Shown piece by piece: positions 26,663 to 35,554 of a DNA stretch of 64,000 nucleotides. Position 1 is the stretch's first letter. The number at the start of each line of letters is the position of its first letter. Below the pieces are notes generated by a model, which saw only the letters and a program-made list of their open reading frames with translations, was not told the origin of the DNA and did not search any database. This DNA is from Nitrospirota bacterium (GTDB lineage: Bacteria > Nitrospirota > Thermodesulfovibrionia > Thermodesulfovibrionales > Magnetobacteriaceae). The stretch lies in contig JADFYO010000009.1 in the NCBI GenBank assembly GCA_015233015.1, positions 19,985 to 83,984 of the forward strand, given 5' to 3'. A program made the translations under genes and the position numbers.

Positions 26663-28351
26663 TTAATATCTTTCAAAGTCGCTGTCGTCAGCATGGTCAC
26701 CCCTGTCTTCTAAATTAAGGACTTTGCCTTTGACCGGCGCGACAACGCGGGCGGGCGTGGCTGCCTTTCCATGAGCAGTGTCTGTGTGTGCTAATGCAAT
26801 GGGTTTACGCATGGCCTTTGGCTGAATCCTAGCAGCGCCTTGCGCACCGGTCTTAAAGAACGCGATTGAGCCTTGCAGCTGTTCGGACTGCGACGACAAC
26901 TCCTCCGATGTGGAAGCCATCTGCTCGGCGGCTGAGGCGTTTTGCTGGATTACCTGGTCAAGCTGCTGAATGGCCTTGTTTATCTGCTCCGCCCCGGTGT
27001 TTTGCTCGTTGCTGGCCGCGGTTATCTCTTGTACTAAGTCCGCAGTCTTTCTTATATCTGGTACTAATTTATTTAACATTGTGCCGGCCTTCTCGGCAAT
27101 ACTCACGCTTGATGCTGAGAGTTCGCCTATCTCACCTGCCGCTTTTTGACTGCGCTCTGCAAGTTTTCTCACTTCTGAGGCCACAACCGCAAATCCCTTG
27201 CCATGTTCTCCGGCTCTTGCCGCTTCTATTGCCGCGTTTAGCGCTAACAGGTTCGTCTGTCTTGCGATTTCCTCTATGATAGAAATCTTGCTTGCTATTT
27301 CTTTCATCGCAACGACGGCCTCTGAAACTGATTTACCGCTTTCAAGGGCATCTTTTGCCGCCGAGGTTGCGATTGCCTCAGTCTGCCTGGAATTGTCTGT
27401 GGTTTGTCTGATATTGGAGGTCATCTCTTCCATTGAGGACGATGTCTCCTCGATGGAGGCCGCCTGTTCTGTAGCGCCTTCCGATAACTGCCGGGAGCCC
27501 GACGAAAGTTCGTTGCTGCCCGCCGCTACATTGTCGGCGGCTGTGCGCACACTGGCCACTATCTCCTTTAATTTCTCTACCATAGACTTCATTGCCAGCA
27601 ATATGCCGGTCTCTGACTTCCTGCCGGTCTCAAACCTCATCGTCAAATCCCCTTCTGCCACACTCTGCACGATACCTGCTATATAATGAGGTTCTCCGCC
27701 TAACTCTTTTAGAAGAGTGGTTCTTATCCATAAAGATATAATAGTAACCAAAAGCATAATGGCAACCCCAAAGCTGATTATCCTGACTTTGGCTTTATGC
27801 ACGGCAGGGGCAGAGGCAGCGGTTACTTTATCGCTTTGCTTTTGTTGAATATCAATAAGTTTACTCAGGAGTTTAACGCTTCCCGCCCCTGAGATAAGGA
27901 TTGTTTTAGAGCGAAATTCGGCAGCTTCCTGTGTTTTTCCTGCCTCCATTAAAGTAAACCACTTAGGGCGCGCCTCCTTGTATTGGGCGAAGGTATCCGT
28001 CATCTCCTTTAGTGCGGCCTTCGCTTCGTCATTTAGCAGCGTAGCTGAATAGAGTTCCAGCCCTTCTTCTACGGCTTTAATCCACTTTGAGCTTTCATCG
28101 ATTATTTTCCCCCGTGAGGCAGGGTCAGGGACGGCGAGGTATTGAGAGATGCCGAAACGAAGCTGCCACATGGCATTCTGAGCGTCGGCAAGCGCCCGTC
28201 CGGCAATAACTCCGTCTGTGCTTATCTCATCGATTGACAAGGATAACCCTTCAATACCCATGTACCCTAAAACACATATGACAGCAGTCAAAACTACCGT
28301 TACACCTGCCAACAATGACATCTTTGCAGAAACGCCCATTTTCCCTATCAT
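26663..28351 (-). CDS. Methyl-accepting chemotaxis protein with distinct 4HB-like sensor and C-terminal tail (MCP4)
   Basis: A receptor of about 562 residues. The periplasmic sensor is helical (four-helix bundle type) but not close to MCP1 or MCP2. The signalling domain is nearly identical to its neighbours, and a unique charged tail of about 40 residues ends in DDSDFERY, which may serve as a tether for adaptation enzymes. The ATG at 28351 is preferred because GGGAGGA lies six bases before it; ATG 28357 abuts the site, and the longer frame to 28420 would include the promoter. Confidence 0.9.
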   Translation of the reverse strand: MIGKMGVSAKMSLLAGVTVVLTAVICVLGYMGIEGLSLSIDEISTDGVIAGRALADAQNAMWQLRFGISQYLAVPDPASRGKIIDESSKWIKAVEEGLELYSATLLNDEAKAALKEMTDTFAQYKEARPKWFTLMEAGKTQEAAEFRSKTILISGAGSVKLLSKLIDIQQKQSDKVTAASAPAVHKAKVRIISFGVAIMLLVTIISLWIRTTLLKELGGEPHYIAGIVQSVAEGDLTMRFETGRKSETGILLAMKSMVEKLKEIVASVRTAADNVAAGSNELSSGSRQLSEGATEQAASIEETSSSMEEMTSNIRQTTDNSRQTEAIATSAAKDALESGKSVSEAVVAMKEIASKISIIEEIARQTNLLALNAAIEAARAGEHGKGFAVVASEVRKLAERSQKAAGEIGELSASSVSIAEKAGTMLNKLVPDIRKTADLVQEITAASNEQNTGAEQINKAIQQLDQVIQQNASAAEQMASTSEELSSQSEQLQGSIAFFKTGAQGAARIQPKAMRKPIALAHTDTAHGKAATPARVVAPVKGKVLNLEDRGDHADDSDFERY

Positions 28352-28384
28352 TTTCATTCCTCCCAGAATCGTTATGATACAGGA

Positions 28385-28413
28385 ATTATACCATTTATCG
28401 CCGACACTTACAA
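28385..28413 (-). promoter_or_regulatory. Candidate promoter of the MCP4-MCP3 transcript
   Basis: On the minus strand TTGTAA (28413-28408) and TATAAT (28390-28385) are 17 bases apart. A GGCGATAA element (28402-28395), seven of eight matches to the sigma28 -10 box, overlaps the spacer, but its -35 box is poor. Either sigma factor is possible. Confidence 0.5.
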
Positions 28414-28441
28414 CACTCATGTAACATCAGTTATCGACAAT

Positions 28442-29743
28442 CTAAACGCACAGTTTTTTTGCTATGATTGACGCGTTTTGACCGCCGAATCCGAAGGAGT
28501 TTGAAATGGCCGCTCGCACTGTCTTTGAGCGTTTGATAAGCGGTACATAGTCGAGGCCGCATTTCGGGTCGGGATGCGTCAGGTTTATCGTGGGGTGTAT
28601 CTGGTCGGTTGCAACGCTCAGAACGGTAAAGATAAACTCCGGTCCGCCTGAGGCCGCCAATAAGTGGCCTATCATGGATTTGCTTGAGCTGACGGCAATG
28701 TCTTTGGCGCGATCTTTAAAGAGCCTCATAACTGCCGCGGTCTCTGCCTCGTCGTTTAGCCTTGTGCTCGTGCCGTGGGCATTAATATAGTCTATGGCGT
28801 CAGTCCCCATTGCGGCGTCTTTGAGGGCGGCGCGCATGGAGGCCTCTGCCCCGGAGCCGTCGGGAATGGGGGCGGTCACCTGATATGCATCCATAGAGGA
28901 GCCATAACCTGCCGCCTCGGCGTATATATGAGAGCCTCTTTTTATGGCATGGTCATACTCTTCGAGGATAACTATTCCCGCTCCTTCACCCATTATCAGG
29001 CCGGAGCGCTTTCTGTCAAACGGGCGGCACAACTGCGTAACGTTTTCAGAGCCAGTACATGCCGCCTGCAAGAGGACGAAAAAGACAAGCCCGACAGGGT
29101 TTATCATCGAATCCGCCCCTCCAGCGGCTACTACATCTGCCTCACCGGCTCTAATAATCCTGAAGGCGGTGCCAATGGCCTGAGTGGCAGAGGCACAGGC
29201 CGTAGTAATTGTTGCATTCGGGCCGAAAAGGGAAAATCTCCGTGCTATCACCGCCGCGGCTCGGTTAGAGTTATTTCTTATAATGGAATCACCGCAAACA
29301 CGATTGACTTCCTTTGAAAACCCCGGCAGGTCAAACTCGCCGCCATTTGTCCAGCGCGCTATATCCTCGAGCCGGTTAATACCCAACCCCGCGGCAAGGA
29401 CTGCCCCGTAACGCTCACGCTGACCGGCGGGATTAATCAGTCCGGCATCAACCAATGCCTTTTGGGCAGCCCAGAGGGTAAACATCGTACGCCTTTCAAG
29501 CATCGAGGCAGGCTCTTCAGGGAATTCATCGATAATGCGGCCCCAGTCCCTGTCGTTAACAGCGGCAACGGCCTGTACGGGGCAGCTTAAGGCGCCGGGA
29601 AGCGCCATTCTGCTGGCAAGGCGCGCAACGCCTGAGACGCCAGCAAGGGCATTCTCCCAGTTCCCGGTGACTTCCAGCCCCAGCGCAGTAACCATGCCAA
29701 GACCGGTTACTACGACCCGTCTATCGGCTGTCGAACTCACCAC
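28442..29743 (-). CDS. Beta-ketoacyl-ACP synthase II-like (KS alpha) with intact triad
   Basis: A 433-residue FabF-family ketosynthase. The catalytic residues are present: C183 in TACASATQ, H323 in NAHGTSTR and H360 in SMIGHLLAA. It should condense malonyl-ACP with an acyl-ACP. It overlaps the end of the FabZ-like gene by 23 bases and probably starts at one of two adjacent GTG codons. Its location beside a Cys-less ketosynthase and a dehydratase points to a dedicated lipid or polyketide-type pathway and not necessarily housekeeping fatty acid synthesis. Confidence 0.85.
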   Translation of the reverse strand: MVSSTADRRVVVTGLGMVTALGLEVTGNWENALAGVSGVARLASRMALPGALSCPVQAVAAVNDRDWGRIIDEFPEEPASMLERRTMFTLWAAQKALVDAGLINPAGQRERYGAVLAAGLGINRLEDIARWTNGGEFDLPGFSKEVNRVCGDSIIRNNSNRAAAVIARRFSLFGPNATITTACASATQAIGTAFRIIRAGEADVVAAGGADSMINPVGLVFFVLLQAACTGSENVTQLCRPFDRKRSGLIMGEGAGIVILEEYDHAIKRGSHIYAEAAGYGSSMDAYQVTAPIPDGSGAEASMRAALKDAAMGTDAIDYINAHGTSTRLNDEAETAAVMRLFKDRAKDIAVSSSKSMIGHLLAASGGPEFIFTVLSVATDQIHPTINLTHPDPKCGLDYVPLIKRSKTVRAAISNSFGFGGQNASIIAKKLCV

Positions 29744-30179
29744 TTTTTATGCCGCTGTAGTAGCAAAACCGCCGACGTAGTTCTTCAGGGTCTATCTTAT
29801 CGAAATGGCTGTAAATTATCCTGCCTGCGGACGCAACCTTCTCTCCGTCTATAAACATCGCGGCAGCACCGAGGGTGTCACGCTTCGAGGTAGAGGTGAT
29901 CTCTCCATAGATTTCAGCTTTAAAGCCGGGCCTCAGGCGCGATGGGATTTTTGCCCCTTCTACCAGTGTCAATACCGGTGAGAGAGTAAAGTCGTGGGAG
30001 TATATAACGAGCCAGCCCAGGAGCTGAGCCATTGCCTCGATGAAGATAACGCCCGGCGCAAGGGCCTCTTTTTCGAAATGCCCGCGCAGGAATTCCTCAG
30101 AAAGGGAAAAGGTCTTAATGCCGGTTATTGCCTTGCCTTTTTCTATTCTGGTTACGCTGTCGTAGAATAAAAATCTCAT
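29721..30179 (-). CDS. FabZ/FabA-like hot-dog dehydratase
   Basis: A 152-residue hot-dog-fold protein. The catalytic His lies in RGHFEKEALAPGVIF and the helix with the catalytic acidic residue follows (IEAMAQLLG), as in 3-hydroxyacyl-ACP dehydratases. The PGVIFIEAMAQ match is strong; the LRPGFKAEIYGEI strand fits the family. It is translationally coupled to the KS alpha gene. No clear ribosome-binding site is visible before its ATG, which suggests it once relied on an upstream partner gene (see the hicB insertion). Confidence 0.8.
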   Translation of the reverse strand: MRFLFYDSVTRIEKGKAITGIKTFSLSEEFLRGHFEKEALAPGVIFIEAMAQLLGWLVIYSHDFTLSPVLTLVEGAKIPSRLRPGFKAEIYGEITSTSKRDTLGAAAMFIDGEKVASAGRIIYSHFDKIDPEELRRRFCYYSGIKSGEFDSR

Positions 30180-30220
30180 TTATTAAACCGCCTGTGTTAA
30201 ACCGCCCGTCTTATTAATTG

Positions 30221-30310
30221 GCTCATTCCACTCGTTCGACAATGAGCGACGCTGCCTGACCCTCATAACTGTGACAGTTAATCATAACCATGTCGATCTG
30301 CTTTTGTAAA
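30221..30310. repeat. Direct repeat copy A: duplicated 3' end of KS beta-like gene
   Basis: These 90 bases align without gaps to 30836-30925 with nine mismatches. On the minus strand they encode a near copy of the last 30 codons of the KS beta-like gene, ending with a stop codon at 30223; the frame is still open but has no start. Five mismatches cluster at the inner end of the copy. Confidence 0.9.
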
Positions 30311-30326
30311 TGAATTTATTTTTAAC

Positions 30327-30355
30327 TTGATAATACACCGTATATAGTGTATAAC
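30327..30355 (+). promoter_or_regulatory. hicB promoter with embedded operator dyad
   Basis: TTGATA (30327-30332) and TATAAC (30350-30355) are separated by 17 bases. A dyad ATACAC-N8-GTGTAT (30333-30352), with a further TATA palindrome at its centre, fills the spacer exactly. This is the arrangement expected for autorepression by the XRE-type domain of the encoded protein. Confidence 0.65.
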
Positions 30356-30377
30356 ATCAGCGGGAAGGAGGATTAAA

Positions 30378-30812
30378 ATGAACAGGCTGAGCTATCCTGC
30401 AATTATAGAATATATTGCAGAAGATGAGAATTTTACAGTAGAGTTCCCGGATTTGGTGGGCTGTATAACATATGGCGATACTTTAGAGGCAGCAAAGAAC
30501 TACGCAAAAGAAGTGTTATCAGCCTTTTTGGCATCCATGTTCGATAATGGATTTAAGATTCCAGAGCCATCGGATATTAAAGGGGAAAATGTATATCTGA
30601 TTGAGCCGGAACCATATGCTTCAGTCCCAATACTTCTCAGGAAATTAAGGCATGAATTCGGTTATAGTCAGATAGATGTATCAAAAAGACTGGGGATTGC
30701 TTATCAGGTTTATCAAAAATTAGAAAATCCAAATAAATGCAATCCGACAGTTAAAACGCTGGAGAAAATTGCCGGCATTTACAACAAGCGTTTACATTTA
30801 GAAATTGCATGA
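30378..30812 (+). CDS. Solitary HicB-like antitoxin/regulator with XRE-type HTH
   Basis: A 144-residue protein. Residues 1-60 form a HicB-like fold (YPAIIEYIAEDENFTVEFPDL, then a GDTLEAAKNYAKE helix) and residues 85-144 a Cro/CI-type HTH (GYSQIDVSKRLGIAYQVYQKLE). HicB proteins neutralise the RNase HicA and repress their own operon. No HicA-sized gene lies on either side, so it is solitary or acts only as a regulator. GGAAGGAGG precedes the ATG. It is the sole gene between two 90-bp direct repeats. Confidence 0.85.
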   Translation: MNRLSYPAIIEYIAEDENFTVEFPDLVGCITYGDTLEAAKNYAKEVLSAFLASMFDNGFKIPEPSDIKGENVYLIEPEPYASVPILLRKLRHEFGYSQIDVSKRLGIAYQVYQKLENPNKCNPTVKTLEKIAGIYNKRLHLEIA

Positions 30813-30835
30813 TATGTAATAAGTCCTGCAAATCA

Positions 30836-30925
30836 GCTCATTCCACTCGTTCGACGATGAGCGACGACGCCTGACCCTCATAACTATGACAGTTAATCAT
30901 AACCTTCGCAACCTGCTTTTGTAAA
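30836..30925. repeat. Direct repeat copy B: genuine 3' end of KS beta-like gene
   Basis: Partner of the copy at 30221-30310, 615 bases away start to start. It contains the last 29 codons and the stop codon of the KS beta-like gene. Confidence 0.9.
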
Positions 30926-32115
30926 GGGAGCCGCGTTACAAGCTCAAACCGGACGGCCTCATCGACGGGGATGGAATATAAGGACGGCGGGATCATGCCG
31001 GTTTTTATCGCATATGCGGCGACTGCCGCGTCAAGTGGAGCGGCGGCGGCGTAGAGATTGCCAAGCGCGCCCTTTGTAGAAATCACGCTTATCGGACATG
31101 ATTGAAACAGCTCGTTGACAGCCTCGATTTCGTTTCCATCACCGGCGGCGGTGCCGTCGCCGTGGGCTATCAGCAGATCAATGTCAGCGGGTTTCAACCC
31201 TGCCATAGAGAGGGCGGCATTCATTGAATTTCTTATCGCCGCCGCTGTTGGGCCGCACAAGAGAGCATTGTCAGTTCCAAATGCCCTGCCCCATCCGGTT
31301 ATCGCGGCAATAGGAGTGACTCCGCGCCGCCTTGCCGATGACAGTGTTTCAATTGCTAAGAAACCGGCTCCATCTCCCGGAATCGTCCCCGTTCTCGATG
31401 AGGAAAATGGCCGGCACGACAATACGCCGTCCTCGCGGGATTTCAAAACTCCGGCGATATGGCCGCGAGCGAGACTTGACGGGGTGATTTTTTCGCTTAC
31501 CCCGCCAGCAAGGACTATCTTTGCCCTTCCGCCTGTTACCGCCGCAACACCCTCGGCTATGGCCGCAAGGCCGGCGTCGGCATGAGGAGAGAAGACCGTG
31601 TTCTCCCCGCGAATCTTTAGTTTGACCGAACTCTGACATAAGGCAATGTTATTGAGCATTGACAGCGGCCACAGAGGATATATCTCCCTGTAGCCCTGCT
31701 TATAAAAAACGTCAGGGTCGAATGCGCCATCGCCGGCATCTCTTGAAGAGGACTTCACCACCGCCGGAAGCAGGTCTGCCATCTCATAGTCAACCATTGG
31801 AAGGCCGGCAAAGAATCCTATCGAATCAGGCGTAATCTCCGGGAATTCCTCAATACGGGCATTCTTATATGCCTTTACAGCACTCTCCATTAATAGATAC
31901 GAATGGGTATTCATGATACGGGCGTCGCGCTGACTGATGTTAAGGTCTTGCCGGGTTGGACAGGCGGTTATGGCCGCCGCCTTGCAGGGAAACTCTCCTA
32001 TATCAATCCTTACAGCACCGCACCTGCCTCTCGATAAACCATCCCCAATATCCTCCGGGGTTCGGCCAAGCGCACATACCGCGCCAATTCCAGTTATTAC
32101 AGCCTTTTCTCTCAT
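30838..32115 (-). CDS. Ketosynthase-like protein lacking catalytic Cys (KS beta/CLF-like)
   Basis: A 425-residue thiolase-fold protein of the FabF/KS family. The nucleophile region reads TVFSPHADAG (173-182), with Ala where active enzymes have Cys. One active-site His is kept (H318 in IAHGDGT) and the second is replaced by N353 in STKGALGN. This combination resembles the chain-length-factor partners of type II polyketide and aryl polyene synthases, which dimerise with an active KS. The start at 32115 (AAGG upstream) fits the family MREKAVITGIG N-terminus; the longer frame to 32217 adds non-homologous sequence. Confidence 0.8.
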   Translation of the reverse strand: MREKAVITGIGAVCALGRTPEDIGDGLSRGRCGAVRIDIGEFPCKAAAITACPTRQDLNISQRDARIMNTHSYLLMESAVKAYKNARIEEFPEITPDSIGFFAGLPMVDYEMADLLPAVVKSSSRDAGDGAFDPDVFYKQGYREIYPLWPLSMLNNIALCQSSVKLKIRGENTVFSPHADAGLAAIAEGVAAVTGGRAKIVLAGGVSEKITPSSLARGHIAGVLKSREDGVLSCRPFSSSRTGTIPGDGAGFLAIETLSSARRRGVTPIAAITGWGRAFGTDNALLCGPTAAAIRNSMNAALSMAGLKPADIDLLIAHGDGTAAGDGNEIEAVNELFQSCPISVISTKGALGNLYAAAAPLDAAVAAYAIKTGMIPPSLYSIPVDEAVRFELVTRLPLQKQVAKVMINCHSYEGQASSLIVERVE

Positions 32116-32242
32116 ACCGGCCTTAACTAGTACCAAAATACGGTCAGAAAAGTAAAGTGGAGCGGCATGCAGAGATTGCAACAAGTCACGGTTATGTGAT
32201 AGGATTGATAGTGTCAAAAATTATTAACAAGCGAGGTGTTTA

Positions 32243-32635
32243 ATGTTTTCACTGCTTTTAGTAGATGATTCTAATATTACCAGGCGTTATGTCAAGAACG
32301 AAATGCTGTCTATCCTGAAATACGATGACATTGTTGTAACAGAGTGGTCAAATGGCAAAGAGGCGTGTGTGGCTTGTCAGACTCACAAAGTTGACCTGAT
32401 GTTGATAGACCTGAAGATGCCGGAGATGGACGGCTATGATGTACTGGAGTGTTTAAAGAAACACGGGATGTCAATAAAGACAATAGTGCTGAGCGGCGAC
32501 ATCCAGCCCGGAGTTGAGGAGATAGTGAAGAGTTCGGGGGCTATCGGCCTTTTGAAAAAACCATTTAACAGGGAACAAGTTGCTAAAGTTCTTAAACAAA
32601 ATGGCTTTCAGGTCAGAGAATGCCCTGTATGTTAA
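32243..32635 (+). CDS. Single-domain response regulator (CheY-like receiver)
   Basis: A 130-residue receiver domain. The phosphoacceptor is D56 in LIDLKMPEMDG, with the acidic pair in VDDS near the N-terminus, a switch Ser in VLSGD and the conserved Lys in LLKKPF. No output domain is attached. A GAGGTG site precedes the ATG. It resembles receivers that work with CheC/CheX-type phosphatases or histidine kinases; no kinase gene is adjacent. Its short tail contains a CPVC pair at the very end. Confidence 0.88.
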   Translation: MFSLLLVDDSNITRRYVKNEMLSILKYDDIVVTEWSNGKEACVACQTHKVDLMLIDLKMPEMDGYDVLECLKKHGMSIKTIVLSGDIQPGVEEIVKSSGAIGLLKKPFNREQVAKVLKQNGFQVRECPVC

Positions 32636-32730
32636 ATACATGTAAACGATTCGTCTGACAGAAGATGAACTGGACATATTAAAAAAGAGACCTTTAATCT
32701 GGCGTCAGGAAAGGGACGTAAAAAGGGCAA

Positions 32731-33999
32731 CTAAATACCAGCCGACGTAGGGTTATCGTCCCGCGCCCAGGACATCAGCTGAATATCCATCACATTCGTA
32801 CCGGTTGGGCCAGGCTTAAAAAGGCCGCCGGAGCGTTCGAAATAGGTATAAGAATCGTTGTTTATCAGATACTCATGCGCGTCAAGCCCTTCGGCCCTGC
32901 CTGTTGCTATCGTAGAGCCATCAACTATCGCACCGGCTGCGTCTGTCGGGCCGTCTGTGCCGTCAGTACCGGCGCTCAACATAGTAATGCCCTGCTTCCC
33001 TTCGATTTCAAGGGCGAATCTGAGGGCGAGTTCCATGTTCCTGCCCCCCCTGCCCTCTCCCGTTACCGTGACGGTCGTCTCACCGCCGGAGATTAATAAT
33101 TTATTATTCATTTTAATCTCGTTCGACAGCCATTTTGCCGCGTCCTTCACATCGCCTGATATGTTGTCTGTGATAATTTCGGCGTCAAACCCCAGTTCCA
33201 GCGCCCGGGCGTGTGCCGCGTTGAGGGCCTGACTGAGGTCTGCAATGATTATCGTTTCAACATTAACCGGCCTTTGCCCGGTACCCTTGTTTATAATTTC
33301 GACGATGTTTGGCGATAACTTATTCATCAGGCCATACTTTGTTAACACATCGATGGCCTCGCGGCTGCCTGTCGTACTTAAAGTCGTCGGGCCGGAGGCG
33401 ATGACATCGAGGCGGTTACCGGGCACATCTGATATGATAAGCGACAAAATTTTAGCCGGATAGGCCAGTGCGGCAAATCCTCCGCCTTTCACCTTAGATA
33501 GCTGCTTTCTGACGGCGTTTAATTCATTAATATCGCAGCCTGACTTGAGCAGCAACTCCGTAATTTCCTGTTTTATAGAGAGGCTGACCCCATCTGAGGG
33601 CGATACAAACAGCGCCGAACCTCCGCCTGATATCAGGCACAGGATAAGCGTATCTGCCGATGCGTCCTTAACGAGTTCAATAATTTCAGCGGTACCGCTG
33701 ACACCATTTTCATCGGGGACGGGATGACCGGCCTCAAGAATTCTTATCTTACCGGCGGTGCGGCTTTCGCTATGACCATATTTCGTAACGGCAACGCCGC
33801 TGATAATAATATCGTTGAGAGACTGAGAAGCAGCCAGGGCCATACCATATGCCCCCTTCCCAAACCCGACAACATACAGCCGTTTAAATCCCCCTTCGAA
33901 ATAGACCCGACTGACATAATCGACATAATTTAACACACAATTATAAGCAGAACACGCCCCGATAGCAGAGTTATAAATATCAATGAGGGAATCGGTCAT
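32731..33999 (-). CDS. Glycerate 2-kinase (MOFRL family)
   Basis: A 422-residue cytosolic enzyme of the DUF4147/MOFRL type, which phosphorylates D-glycerate to 2-phosphoglycerate with ATP. Family signatures include FGKGAYGMA, LISGGGSAL, a VKGGG segment, GTDGTDGPTDAAGAIVDG and the closing KPGPTGTNVMDIQL. Its ATG overlaps the stop of the TPR gene as ATGA, so it is translated together with that gene, an unusual association. No photorespiratory or serine-cycle genes are visible nearby. Confidence 0.9.
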   Translation of the reverse strand: MTDSLIDIYNSAIGACSAYNCVLNYVDYVSRVYFEGGFKRLYVVGFGKGAYGMALAASQSLNDIIISGVAVTKYGHSESRTAGKIRILEAGHPVPDENGVSGTAEIIELVKDASADTLILCLISGGGSALFVSPSDGVSLSIKQEITELLLKSGCDINELNAVRKQLSKVKGGGFAALAYPAKILSLIISDVPGNRLDVIASGPTTLSTTGSREAIDVLTKYGLMNKLSPNIVEIINKGTGQRPVNVETIIIADLSQALNAAHARALELGFDAEIITDNISGDVKDAAKWLSNEIKMNNKLLISGGETTVTVTGEGRGGRNMELALRFALEIEGKQGITMLSAGTDGTDGPTDAAGAIVDGSTIATGRAEGLDAHEYLINNDSYTYFERSGGLFKPGPTGTNVMDIQLMSWARDDNPTSAGI

Positions 34000-35540
34000 G
34001 CCGACTTTAGTTTGTGTAATGAAGCGATGCTATCTTGAATGGATCTCACATGAGGATGATCTTCGCCATAAAAACGTCGGCTTATTTCCAACGCCTGTTC
34101 CAAATATGACAGCGCCTTTTTTGATTGACCTAATTTATTCCATGCAAAACCGATATTTTTGTATGTATTTGCAATATTTGGATGATTCTCTCCATAAACA
34201 TTTAAAGCAATTTCCAGCGCCTTCTCATAATACTCCAGCGCCTTCCTTAACTCTCCAATGTTATACCATGTTAAACCTATATTGTTATATCTGCTTGCAA
34301 CATTTGGATGATTCGCCCCATATACACTTAAATCGATTTTCAGTGCCTTCTCAAAATATTCCAGCGCCTTCTTTGATTCTCCTAAACTATACCACGCTGT
34401 GCCAATATTGTTATACCCAATTGCAATATCTGGATGATTGTCTCCATATACATTTAAAGCAATAGTCAGCGCCTTCTCAAAATATTCCAGCGCCTTCTTT
34501 GATTGCCCTAATTTATTCCATGCAAAACCTATATTGTTATAAGTACTTACAACGATTGGACCATTCTCTCCATATACATTAAAACTAACATTCAACACTT
34601 TCTCAAAATACTCCAGTGCCTTCTTTGATTCTCCTAAATAATTCCACATTGCCCCTATATTGTTATAAGTGCCTATAACACTTGGATGATTCTCTCCATA
34701 TATATTTAAATCAATCTCAAGTGCTTTCTCAAAATATTCGATTGCCTTCTTTGATTCTCCAAAAGTACTCCACGCCAACCCTATATTGTTATAATCTTCT
34801 GCAACGGCTTGATGCTCTTCCCCGTATAAATCTATATCGATTTTAAGCGCTCTTTCATAATAATCCATTCCTTTATTCAGTCCTTCTTTAGTACCAATAT
34901 GTATGTATAAACTTCCAAGTTCTCGGTACAACATTGACAGAAGTTTTCCTGCCAAATCAGGCGGCGGCACTTTTAGGTAATCCTCAATTTCGTTAATGCG
35001 GGCAAGCCGTCGTTCAAGTGGCATCGCTCGCATATAATCATATCCATTCTCTGTGAGAAGGTTAGACGGCGTCTTTTCTTTTTCAATTAGAAAAGACAAT
35101 ACGGCAGACCTCCATGACCACATATCAGGGACGGTTGTCATGAATGAATATATGCCAAGTTCTGTCATCCACAGAAACAGCGATGCCTTGCAGATACGGG
35201 CTATGCCCTCTCTGTGATAGTTAAACCCAAGCACCATCCTGTCACCTTCGTCCATTTTCAGCCACGTGTCAAGGTCAATGACGTGTATAACGTTATATTC
35301 TTTGCTTAATTGTGCAATCTTTTCCTCGAAGTCATTAAAATCAGGAAATTTCTCCCGGCTTACTTCAAGAATAACTGCCTTCACGCCAAAGGCGCTGATC
35401 TCATCAATTATTTTCTTCCTGAACAGCGGGTCGTTAAACTCGGCTATGACAAGCTGAAAACCACCCCCGATCTCTAATAACCTCCCGACACGGCTCAGCT
35501 CCACCTTGTGGTCAGACGTTAATTCATACGAACGAGCCAT
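33996..35540 (-). CDS. Kinesin-light-chain-like TPR protein with N-terminal STAND-associated domain
   Basis: A 514-residue soluble protein. Residues 1 to about 200 form an alpha/beta region (VIAEFNDP, then VIHVIDLDTW and SLFLWMTELG with PDMWSWRS) resembling sequences found beside STAND-type ATPases with TPR sensors. From about residue 215 there are seven 42-residue tetratricopeptide repeats of the kinesin-light-chain type (YNNIG, then SKKALEYFEKAL, then YGENHP). The repeats are very alike, also at DNA level. It follows the ATPase gene by 14 bases. Likely a protein-binding scaffold or sensor; the ligand is unknown. Confidence 0.8.
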   Translation of the reverse strand: MARSYELTSDHKVELSRVGRLLEIGGGFQLVIAEFNDPLFRKKIIDEISAFGVKAVILEVSREKFPDFNDFEEKIAQLSKEYNVIHVIDLDTWLKMDEGDRMVLGFNYHREGIARICKASLFLWMTELGIYSFMTTVPDMWSWRSAVLSFLIEKEKTPSNLLTENGYDYMRAMPLERRLARINEIEDYLKVPPPDLAGKLLSMLYRELGSLYIHIGTKEGLNKGMDYYERALKIDIDLYGEEHQAVAEDYNNIGLAWSTFGESKKAIEYFEKALEIDLNIYGENHPSVIGTYNNIGAMWNYLGESKKALEYFEKVLNVSFNVYGENGPIVVSTYNNIGFAWNKLGQSKKALEYFEKALTIALNVYGDNHPDIAIGYNNIGTAWYSLGESKKALEYFEKALKIDLSVYGANHPNVASRYNNIGLTWYNIGELRKALEYYEKALEIALNVYGENHPNIANTYKNIGFAWNKLGQSKKALSYLEQALEISRRFYGEDHPHVRSIQDSIASLHKLKSA

Positions 35541-35554
35541 TTATTTAAAACCTC

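Noticed and set aside
21249..28424. Many long open frames on the plus strand opposite the four receptors
   Set aside because: They repeat at the same place in each receptor copy, lack ribosome-binding sites and are mirror images of the conserved signalling domain codons.
33996..34900. Regular repeats with about 126-bp period that look array-like
   Set aside because: They are the codons of 42-residue TPR units in an intact reading frame, not CRISPR or non-coding repeats.
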